64,000 bases of DNA, taken from assembly GCF_016863435.1 (NCBI RefSeq), contig NZ_BOOW01000020.1, positions 248,001-312,000 on the forward strand. The letters are read 5' to 3'. A program made the position numbers and the translations under genes. The stretch is from Sinosporangium siamense (GTDB taxonomy: Bacteria; Actinomycetota; Actinomycetes; Streptosporangiales; Streptosporangiaceae). Of this stretch, positions 57,322 through 64,000 are shown piece after piece; the stretch's first letter is position 1; each line of letters begins with the position of its first letter. The notes under the pieces were generated by a model. That model had not been told where the DNA came from. It made no database searches and worked only from the letters and a program-made list of their open reading frames with translations.

Positions 57322-58698
57322 TCAGCGGACGCGGGCCGCGACACCGGGGCTGATCCGTACGACCCCGGCGAGGTTGCGGGTGGACACCGGGGAGATCTTG
57401 ACGACGTCGCCGGTGCGCGGCGCGTGGAGCATCTTCCCGTCACCCCAGTAGATGGCCACATGGGAGACATAGCCGGGGTTGGTGGGGTCGTGCCGCCAGA
57501 AGATCAGGTCACCCGGTTGTATCTGCGCCATCGGCACGTGCGGCCCCGCGACGAACTGCTGGTGCGTCACACGCGGCACCCGGATGCCCGCCTGGGCGTA
57601 GGCCCACTGCACAAGCCCCGAGCAGTCGAAGGTGTCCGGCCCCTCCGCGCCCCAGACGTATGGCCGGCCGAGCTTGCTCGCCGCCGCGGTGAGCGCCGTG
57701 CGGATCTGATCGCTGCTCATGAAGGACTCCGCCGACCACGGAATCTGACCGGTCTGCCCGGTCTGCCCCGAGCCGCCCGCCGTGACCTTGGGCGCCACCG
57801 GGTTGACCGAGGCGATCTGCGTGCCCTTGGGCAGCACCCGCAGCAGTGTGCGCCGCAGTTTGGCCGAGTCGACCGAGGGTGCGCTCACCACGAGGGCGTT
57901 GTTCTCGGGCAGGCCGAGGGACCTGGCGGTCTGCCGCGACACCACGGCGTCGATCGTGCCGAGGCCCATCGTGGCGTAAGCACCGATCCGCAGGGAGCGC
58001 GCCCCGCTCTTCGCGGTGCCGCCGAGCCGTAACCCGCCGTCGTTGCCGAGCACGAACGACACCGCCACATCACCGGCTGCGACGTTGGCCCAGAGGGAGT
58101 CGGAGTTCGCCGTGCTCTTCGGCGTATAGGCCCGGAAGGAGGACGGGGAGACACCGAGCGTCTGCACCTTCTTGCCGTCCATCGTCACCGAGGCGGCGTC
58201 GGCGAGCTCGACCGCGCGCACCCCTTTGACCCGCGCGACCCGGTCCGCCGTGCTCTGGTCGATGCTCTTGCGGGCCACCACGAACAGGTGAGGCTTGCGT
58301 AAGCCCTTCAGCGGCGCGACCTGCTCGACCACGGGCCTGACCGGACCGGTGCCGGCGACGAAGCCGTCGGCGCCCGACGCCGTGCCCGACGCGGGCTCAC
58401 CGCCGCGCCGCTCGGCCGGCATGCGCATCAGGCCGGTGCCCGCCGCACTCGGCTCCGGCTCGGCCGCCGACATGTCCGCCAGGGCCATCAGACCGACGAC
58501 CAGCGTGCCCGCCACCGCCGCGCCGACGACGCCCATGACGCGCCGCACGACAACCGGGCCCGCGCCGTACGGCCAGAGCCTCGGACGGTAGGCGAGGTCG
58601 CGTCTGGCCTCGGCGAGCGCGCGGGTGAGGCCACCGCGCGGGGGGGAGGGGGGATGCGGAGGTGGCTGAGGTGGAACACGCGCCCGCTGGTCGAGCAC
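57322..58698 (-). CDS. Secreted NlpC/P60 (C40) peptidoglycan hydrolase
   Basis: 458 residues. A Pro-rich cytoplasmic N-terminus, one membrane helix (about 55-75, VVGAAVAGTLVVGLMALADM), a 230-residue middle region, and the C-terminal C40 domain: WGAEGPDTFDCSGLVQWAYAQAG (catalytic Cys), PGDLIFWRHDPTNPGYVSHVAIYWGDGKMLHAP (catalytic His). Cleaves stem peptides. GTG 58698 chosen from AAGGGG seven bases upstream; ATG 58716 is the alternative. Confidence 0.88.
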   Translation of the reverse strand: MLDQRARVPPQPPPHPPSPPRGGLTRALAEARRDLAYRPRLWPYGAGPVVVRRVMGVVGAAVAGTLVVGLMALADMSAAEPEPSAAGTGLMRMPAERRGGEPASGTASGADGFVAGTGPVRPVVEQVAPLKGLRKPHLFVVARKSIDQSTADRVARVKGVRAVELADAASVTMDGKKVQTLGVSPSSFRAYTPKSTANSDSLWANVAAGDVAVSFVLGNDGGLRLGGTAKSGARSLRIGAYATMGLGTIDAVVSRQTARSLGLPENNALVVSAPSVDSAKLRRTLLRVLPKGTQIASVNPVAPKVTAGGSGQTGQTGQIPWSAESFMSSDQIRTALTAAASKLGRPYVWGAEGPDTFDCSGLVQWAYAQAGIRVPRVTHQQFVAGPHVPMAQIQPGDLIFWRHDPTNPGYVSHVAIYWGDGKMLHAPRTGDVVKISPVSTRNLAGVVRISPGVAARVR

Positions 58699-58864
58699 GG
58701 CACCACCCCTTCTCATGTCGCGCGAACCCCGCCCCCAAAAGCTCTACCTGAAGATCAGCAGGGAGGCAATGGCCATTTTTCCCAGCATCGCTGACGTCGG
58801 CCGTCATCGTCTGACTTTTGGCCGAACGATCAGCCAAGAGAAGGGATCGGCCCCTAAAACGCGA

Positions 58865-58900
58865 TGACCCACCGGGGGGCGCCCCGCCCCCGATGGGTCA
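58865..58900 (-). terminator. greA terminator
   Basis: TGACCCA (58865-58871) and TGGGTCA (58894-58900) with complementary G/C runs inside form a long, nearly continuous stem downstream of greA. Confidence 0.7.
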
Positions 58901-59010
58901 ACTGAACATCTCGGCCCCACTCAGGCGGCCCGCTGGTCGGCCGTGCGGATCGTCGCTCGGCTCACTCGGTTTGGCCCCGATGCGCGGGTCGCGTCATGGC
59001 TCAGACATGG

Positions 59011-59511
59011 CTAGTTGCCGACGTAAGGCACCGCTTCCAAGATCTCCACGGTGTTCTGCCGTCCGTTCGGCATGGTGTAGGTGGCCTTCTCACCGATCTT
59101 CTTGCCGTTGATCGCGGAGCCGAGGGGCGACCTCGGTGAGTAGACGTCGATGGGTGCGCCGCTCTCCTCGCGGGAGGCGAGCAGGAAGGTCACCTCGTCC
59201 TCGTCGCCGTCGAAGCGGATCGTGACGGTCATGCCCGGCCCGACCACACCCTCGGTGCGCGGCGCCTCCCCGACTCGCGCGCTGTCCAGAAGGTGGCGCA
59301 GTTGGAGGATGCGGCCCTCCATCTTGCCCTGCTCTTCCTTCGCCGCGTGATAGCCGCCGTTCTCGCGAAGGTCGCCCTCCTCACGAGCGGCTTCGATCTT
59401 CCTCGCGATGTCGACGCGCCCGGGGCCCGAGAGGTATTCCAACTCCGCCTTCAGGCGGTCGTACGCCTCCTGCGTAAGCCAGGTGACGTTCTCGTCGTGG
59501 GACTCGGCCAC
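59011..59511 (-). CDS. greA: Transcription elongation factor GreA
   Basis: 166 residues. N-terminal coiled coil with the acidic tip (IAAR-like EEGDLRENGGYHAAKEEQGKMEGRILQL) and C-terminal FKBP-like domain (YSPRSPLGSAINGKKIGEKATYTMPNGR). Stimulates transcript cleavage in backtracked RNA polymerase. GTG or ATG near 59511. Rv1080c position. Confidence 0.95.
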   Translation of the reverse strand: MAESHDENVTWLTQEAYDRLKAELEYLSGPGRVDIARKIEAAREEGDLRENGGYHAAKEEQGKMEGRILQLRHLLDSARVGEAPRTEGVVGPGMTVTIRFDGDEDEVTFLLASREESGAPIDVYSPRSPLGSAINGKKIGEKATYTMPNGRQNTVEILEAVPYVGN

Positions 59512-59612
59512 GGGTTCTCCTTGCTTCCTCTGGGGGCTTGAGCTTGGTTGCGGACGTTCGAATCTCGACAGGCTAACAAGTCAGACGCTCGAACGCTTCC
59601 CCAAATATCTCA

Positions 59613-60041
59613 CTATATGAGATAGCAGTAGTGAACGCTGACCGACGTGGCCTGGGCGCTTGTCGCCAGCCGCTCCGAAAGCCGGGCATATCCCCCTCCG
59701 GCGGGGATAGTGACCTCGCGACTGCCCACCTCCACATGGTTGACGTCATCGGCCCGGATCCGGCAGACGGCACCACGATCGGACGGCTTGACTACTTCGA
59801 ATGTTATCCCGGCAGAGTCGGCTCTACTCGTGTCGAAAGTGATCGTCTGATCGATGACCTCAGGGTTGCCCTTCGCGGCCAGCATCACGTATCCCCAGCC
59901 ACCCGCGAACACCGCGACGAGCACCCCAATCACGGCATGCACGATGAATCGCCCACGCCGTGCGGGTCTGTCCGGGAGATCGTCAGGAGTGCCGAGAACA
60001 GGGACGGTCTGGTAGCCGTTCTCGGCGTCTCTGGTGACCAT
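59613..60041 (-). CDS. DUF4307 membrane protein
   Basis: 142 residues: one membrane helix (about 34-54, HAVIGVLVAVFAGGWGYVML) and an extracytoplasmic domain with QTITFDTSRADSAGITFEVVKPSDRGAVCRIRADD, the DUF4307 pattern (Rv1081c position). Function unknown. ATG 60041 follows AGGGAGATTCCTTC. Divergent from mca. Confidence 0.82.
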   Translation of the reverse strand: MVTRDAENGYQTVPVLGTPDDLPDRPARRGRFIVHAVIGVLVAVFAGGWGYVMLAAKGNPEVIDQTITFDTSRADSAGITFEVVKPSDRGAVCRIRADDVNHVEVGSREVTIPAGGGYARLSERLATSAQATSVSVHYCYLI

Positions 60042-60171
60042 GAAGGAATCTCCCTGCACTTCCTCGGTGTTATCCGAAACAATTGTCCCCTGCGGGGGGC
60101 CCGCCCTCGCTTCTGCCCAAGCAAACTACCCGGCGGCAGAGTGAAAGACCCCAAGAGGAGACTTCGAGCCC

Positions 60172-61056
60172 GTGTCCGCATCGTTCAGGCTGATGGCCGT
60201 GCACGCCCATCCCGATGACGAGTCCAGCAAGGGTGCCGCGACCATGGCGCGTTACGTCGCGGAAGGTGTGGACGTGCTCGTGTGCACCCTCACCGGCGGC
60301 GAGCGGGGATCGATCCTCAACCCGAAGATGGACCGCCCCGAGATCCTCGAGAACATCGCCGAGGTCAGACGGCTTGAAATGGAGCGTGCCCGCGAGATCC
60401 TCGGGGTGGAGCAGCGCTTTCTCGGTTTCGTCGACTCGGGCCTGCCGGACAGCGAGGAGGAGCCGCTTCCCGAGGGCTGCTTCGCCCTTCAGCCTCTGGA
60501 GATCGCCGCCGCGCCCCTGGTGGCCGCCGTGCGGGAGTTCCGGCCCCACGTGATCTTGACCTATGACGACGACGGGGGCTATCCGCACCCCGACCACATC
60601 ATGACCAACCGCGTCTCCGTGGAGGCCTTCGAGGCCGCAGGCGACCCCGACCGCTATCCCGGCACCGGCGACCCGTGGCAGCCGCTGAAGCTCTACTACC
60701 AGATGGGGTTCAGCAAGCAGAAGTTCGAGGCGCTGCACGACGCCATGACCACCCGCGGCATCGGCTCCCCCTACGCCGACTGGATCAGCAGGTGGGAGGA
60801 CCGCCCCGAGAAGTGGCCCGTCACCACCAAGGTGCCCTGCGGCGAATACTACGAGTTGCGCGACCAGGCGCTGATCGCCCACGCCACACAGGTCGACCCC
60901 GACGGCTTCTGGTTCACCTGCCCCATCGACCTCCAGCGTGAGGTCTGGCCCACCGAGGACTACCACCTCGCCCGTTCCCTCGTCCCGAGCGCGCTGCCCG
61001 AGGACGACCTGTTCGCCGGCATTCACGCCGAGGAGGTCTCGCAGGCCTGCCATTGA
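60172..61056 (+). CDS. mca: Mycothiol S-conjugate amidase
   Basis: 294 residues, LmbE-like metalloenzyme. Zinc motif HAHPDDE at 11-17 and YPHPDHIMTNR later. Cleaves mycothiol S-conjugates to mercapturic acids and glucosaminyl inositol in detoxification; close relative of MshB, but position next to DUF4307 and greA favours Mca (Rv1082). GTG 60172 with AAGAGGAG upstream. Confidence 0.92.
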   Translation: MSASFRLMAVHAHPDDESSKGAATMARYVAEGVDVLVCTLTGGERGSILNPKMDRPEILENIAEVRRLEMERAREILGVEQRFLGFVDSGLPDSEEEPLPEGCFALQPLEIAAAPLVAAVREFRPHVILTYDDDGGYPHPDHIMTNRVSVEAFEAAGDPDRYPGTGDPWQPLKLYYQMGFSKQKFEALHDAMTTRGIGSPYADWISRWEDRPEKWPVTTKVPCGEYYELRDQALIAHATQVDPDGFWFTCPIDLQREVWPTEDYHLARSLVPSALPEDDLFAGIHAEEVSQACH

Positions 61057-61112
61057 CAGCGGGCGAAGACTCCGCCGGTGGGAGCACGCATGTCAGGTGG
61101 CAGACTGGAGGT

Positions 61113-61325
61113 GTGAACCCTTCCAGCGCCATCACCTCGGCCGTGAGCCCGGGCATCCTCGGATTCCTGGTCATCGCCGCGATCGGGCTCGCGTTGTTCC
61201 TGCTTCTCAAGTCGATGAACAGGCACATCGCGAAGATCGAGGTGCCCTTCGAGGCCGACTTCAAGAAGGCCGACCAAAAGAAGAGGGTCGACTTCAAGAA
61301 GCCGAAGGAGAACGGCACCTCCTGA
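61113..61325 (+). CDS. Small membrane protein downstream of mca
   Basis: 70 residues: one transmembrane helix (GILGFLVIAAIGLALFLLLKSM) and a basic tail with KKADQKKRVDFKKP. Rv1083-like position directly after mca; function unknown. GTG 61113 is probable; an in-frame TTG overlaps the mca stop. Confidence 0.7.
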   Translation: MNPSSAITSAVSPGILGFLVIAAIGLALFLLLKSMNRHIAKIEVPFEADFKKADQKKRVDFKKPKENGTS

Positions 61326-61432
61326 GGGGTCGTTCTCCTTCTTCCCCCTCCCCTTGCCGCAGGGGGAGTGCGTCGGCGGCTGCCCTGTCTGACATAGGGT
61401 CGGTGCTGGATCGGCTTTAAGGGAGGCATGTG

Positions 61433-61750
61433 ATGGGGGAGAACATCCGGGTTGCCGATAACCCCGAGGCGTCCCGTTATGAGGTGTACGTCGATGACAC
61501 CCTCGCCGGCTTCGCGGACTACCGCCTGCGCCGGGACAAGATCGTCTTTCCGCACACCGAGGTGCGCGCGGAGTTCGAGGGACGGGGGCTCGGCGGTCGC
61601 CTCGCCCAGGCGGCACTGGAGGCGAGCCGGGACGCGGGGTTGACGGTGGTGCCTGCTTGCCCATTCATTTCCGCATATATCCGTCGCCACCCGGAGTTCG
61701 TGGAGTTGGTGGACGAGTCCTACCTCCACACCGTCCGCTCAGACAGCTAA
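61433..61750 (+). CDS. GNAT family N-acetyltransferase (YjdJ-like)
   Basis: 105 residues, the short GNAT form. RAEFEGRGLGGRLAQAALEASRDAGLTVVPACPFISAYIRRHPEF carries the acetyl-CoA loop (GRGLGG) and the CPF..Y...HPE ending of YjdJ-type proteins. ATG 61433 with GGGAGG six bases upstream. Confidence 0.85.
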   Translation: MGENIRVADNPEASRYEVYVDDTLAGFADYRLRRDKIVFPHTEVRAEFEGRGLGGRLAQAALEASRDAGLTVVPACPFISAYIRRHPEFVELVDESYLHTVRSDS

Positions 61751-61974
61751 CCTTCTGGCCGCGCCGTACGGCATGAGCCATCTTCTGGCCGCGCCGCACG
61801 GCATTAGCCGGGACGGCCTCATCCACCTCATTTGCTCGGACACCCCTGGCTGCGCCGTACGGCATGAGCCGGGATGTCCGCGGCCAGCCCCTTCCTGCGC
61901 GAGCCCGGTTGACTTCGCCCCGCCAAGGCCGTCCGTGCGCGGCACAGGTCCCGTGGGCTCGTGCCGTATACGTC
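61751..61974. repeat. Intergenic repeats CTGGCCGCGCCGTACGGCAT-AGCC
   Basis: Three copies of a word near GCGCCGTACGGCATGAGCC occur at about 61760, 61792 and 61851, two of them preceded by CTTCTGGCC. They belong to the GTACGGC family seen across the window. Confidence 0.55.
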
Positions 61975-63132
61975 TCAATCGGCCGGCGCCCAGGCCTTCT
62001 CCAGCGCCTTCGGCAGGCCCCACCAGCCCAGCGGAGTGAGGATCTCGGCGCGGTCGACCACCCCGAGGCGCTCCCACAGCGGCACCACCGAGGCGAACAG
62101 CGTCTCGATCGCCTCAAGGTCGTCAGGATCGTCCATCTCGACGTCGATGTCCTCGGACTCGGCGATCAGCCGTGCAACCCGCTCCGGCGACGCCAGCACG
62201 CCAGGGCCGCGGCGCACCAGCGCCGCCACGACCGCGAGCCAGTCGGCGTGGTGGATCGCGCAGAGGGCCGCGAGCGTGGAGTCCTCCAGGCTGAGCCCGG
62301 CGTCGAGATCGGCGAACCGCTCCGTCAGGTCGTCCGCGGCGAGGTCGGAGATCGGCCCGGCGATGCCCGCCACCACCGTCAGCCATAGTTCGAGATCGTC
62401 GCGCGGAAACTCGTCGCCCTGGAACCCCGCGCACGCCTTGAGCACGTTGCCGGGATAGACCGGATCGACCAGCAGACGCCGCAACTCGCCGCACACCTCC
62501 GCCAGCTCGGCGGGAGAGGGCTCCCGCGGCTGCACAGGCGCCTCTGCGACGATGCGCCGCAACTCGCTGAGGGCGAACGCCTCCTCCTCGTCCCAGGCCG
62601 CGAACAGCTCCTCGTCCTGTTCGTCGCCGATCACGATGCTCGGCACCCGGCCGTCGGGCAGCGGGGTGTTGAGCCACTGCGCCTGCACGGTTTCGTAGGC
62701 GTCCCGGGCGGCCCGGTCGCCCGACGCCAGCGCGTCCGGGTCGATCTCGCCCTCGGCGACCAGCTCCTCCAGATGTGCGACGAGCATCGCGTGCAGCTCG
62801 ACCGCCTGGGGGCCGCGCTCGTCCTCCTCCGGCCAGACGAAGTAGTCGCGCGTCAGCAGGATCGGCTCGGTGCCGCTGGACTCAAGCCACCGGTGCACGT
62901 CGCCGATGGTGGCGGTGCCCGCCTCGATGGACAGCAGGGTCGACTGCGCGGTCTCCCAGAACACCGCGCTGAGCGGATTGCCCTCGGCCAGCATGCCGCG
63001 GCGCAGTCCGGGGAGAGCGACGAGCGCCGCCCCCGAGGGCACAGAAAGCAGGGCCCTGATCACGTCTCTCCTGGTCAGAGAGGCGACAGGCCGACCGGCG
63101 CAAGCTGAGACGTCGTGCGGATCCACGAGCAT
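61975..63132 (-). CDS. Hypothetical acidic protein
   Basis: 385 residues from ATG 63132. An N-terminal segment LTRRDVIRALLSVPSGAALVALPG resembles a Tat-type signal or a short anchor; the rest is strongly acidic and helical, with Trp-rich phrases and no motif I recognise. The long open frame to 63375 overlaps the divergent pirin gene and is not used. Divergent from pirin with 67 bases between starts. Confidence 0.6.
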   Translation of the reverse strand: MLVDPHDVSACAGRPVASLTRRDVIRALLSVPSGAALVALPGLRRGMLAEGNPLSAVFWETAQSTLLSIEAGTATIGDVHRWLESSGTEPILLTRDYFVWPEEDERGPQAVELHAMLVAHLEELVAEGEIDPDALASGDRAARDAYETVQAQWLNTPLPDGRVPSIVIGDEQDEELFAAWDEEEAFALSELRRIVAEAPVQPREPSPAELAEVCGELRRLLVDPVYPGNVLKACAGFQGDEFPRDDLELWLTVVAGIAGPISDLAADDLTERFADLDAGLSLEDSTLAALCAIHHADWLAVVAALVRRGPGVLASPERVARLIAESEDIDVEMDDPDDLEAIETLFASVVPLWERLGVVDRAEILTPLGWWGLPKALEKAWAPAD

Positions 63133-63199
63133 TGAGCCTACGCCCCCGCCCCCGCCTCCCGCATCCACCGGTTTACGGGCCGTCGTTATGTTGTGATGC

Positions 63200-64000
63200 A
63201 TGAGCAATCTGGACATCCACCCGGACGTCACCGTCTGCGGCGGCCACCGCGACACCGCCGCCCACCCCGTGCACGAACTCTTCCCCGGGCGTGAGGTGCT
63301 TCTCGGCGAAAGCACGAAGGTGCGCAGGCTCCTGCCGACACTGGGCCGCCGCATGGTCGGCGCCTGGTGCTTCATCGACCACTACGGGCCGGACGACATC
63401 GTCGGCGAACCCGGCATGCAGGTGCCGCCCCACCCGCACATCGGCCTGCAGACCGTGAGCTGGCTGCTCGACGGCGAGGTGCTGCATCGGGACAGCCTGG
63501 GCAGCCTGCAGACGCTACGGCCGGGCGAACTCGGCCTCATGACCGCCGGACGCGCCATCGCGCACTCGGAGGAGTCCCCCGCCGACCACCCAGACCTCCT
63601 GCACGGCGCGCAGCTCTGGGTCGCCCTGCCGGACGCCCACCGCCACGTCTCCCCCGCCTTCGAACACCACGGGAACCTGCCGGTGCTCCGGGAACGGCGG
63701 CTCACCGCCACCGTCATCATGGGCGAACTCGCCGGGGCCACCTCTCCCGGCACCGCCTACACACCGCTGGTCGGAGCCGACCTGCTGCTCTCCCCCGAGG
63801 CCGACCTGTCCCTGCCGGTGGAGCGCGACTTCGAACACGCCGTGCTCAGCGTGTACGGCGAAGCCGAGATCGACGGAGTGCCGGTCTCGCCCGGGTCGCT
63901 GCTCTACCTCGGCACCGGCCGCCGCGAACTGCGCATCCGCTCAGCGGCGGGCAGCCGGCTGATGCTGCTCGGCGGCGAACCCTTCGACGAGGAGATCGTC
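63200..64000 (+). CDS. Pirin family protein (3' end outside window)
   Basis: 267 codons present, reaching the right edge with no stop. The cupin metal site and signature are PPHPHIGLQTVSWLLDGEVLHRDSLGSLQTLRPGELGLMTAGRAIAHSEESP. Pirins bind iron and act as redox sensors or quercetinases. Start ATG 63200. Confidence 0.9.
   Translation, partial: MSNLDIHPDVTVCGGHRDTAAHPVHELFPGREVLLGESTKVRRLLPTLGRRMVGAWCFIDHYGPDDIVGEPGMQVPPHPHIGLQTVSWLLDGEVLHRDSLGSLQTLRPGELGLMTAGRAIAHSEESPADHPDLLHGAQLWVALPDAHRHVSPAFEHHGNLPVLRERRLTATVIMGELAGATSPGTAYTPLVGADLLLSPEADLSLPVERDFEHAVLSVYGEAEIDGVPVSPGSLLYLGTGRRELRIRSAAGSRLMLLGGEPFDEEIV

Overview
The window is high-GC actinomycete chromosomal DNA. A mycothiol enzyme (mca), an AfsQ1/AfsQ2-type two-component system, PucR- and MocR-type regulators, DUF4307/DUF4245 membrane proteins and frequent GTG starts fit an actinomycete, most likely Streptosporangiales or a relative (taxonomy is inferred from gene content, no search was run). 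From about 14 kb to 61 kb the backbone genes ychF, DUF6542, ispH, an Rv1109c-like protein, xseA, xseB, DUF4245, glpX, class II fumarase, phoH2-like, short prenyl transferase, mca, DUF4307 and greA follow the order I remember for Mycobacterium tuberculosis Rv1112 down to Rv1080c. This is an ancestral actinobacterial block with accessory genes inserted between its members.

Left region (1-12.9 kb): one minus-strand operon encodes a type IV secretion or conjugation apparatus of the Gram-positive Tcp type (TcpC, TcpD, TcpE, VirB4/TcpF, VirB6/TcpH, a small accessory protein, and a cell-wall hydrolase cut by the window edge). Its TcpE is fused through a long disordered linker to a MinD/ParA-like domain whose P-loop lysine is replaced. 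Upstream lies a stretch that looks AT-richer, carrying a frameshifted XRE-ImmA regulator and a PIN-like fragment, which looks like a decaying toxin-antitoxin-like module.

Middle region (13-49.7 kb): backbone genes alternate with transporters and regulators (ABC-2 exporter, MocR with an EamA exporter). An oxidative-stress and TCA block holds a class I Fe-S fumarase, an Fe superoxide dismutase behind two Nur-type operators, two Ser/Thr kinases and a class II fumarase. A GAF/PucR regulator, a chimeric IS5 remnant, a family 2 glycosyltransferase and a secreted lytic transglycosylase follow. The transglycosylase is divergent from afsQ1-afsQ2-lipoprotein across an intergenic region packed with palindromes, including matches to the AfsQ1 and CRP consensus sites.

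Right region (50-64 kb): the most interesting locus is a minus-strand cluster at 51.5-54.6 kb. It encodes a TIGR04222-type membrane protein with a Gly/Ser/Cys tail, a DUF692 (MbnB/TglH-family) iron enzyme, three tiny membrane proteins (two of which end in Gly/Asp-rich tails with one Cys), and a C-terminal partner-like protein. This reads as a candidate membrane-tethered RiPP-like cysteine-modification system. pckG, an NlpC/P60 hydrolase, greA, DUF4307, mca, a GNAT protein, a hypothetical protein and a pirin (cut by the window edge) complete the window.

Repeats are notable. A short GTACGGC-nAAGCC motif recurs across the window, and three genes have degraded copies of their own 3' ends just downstream.
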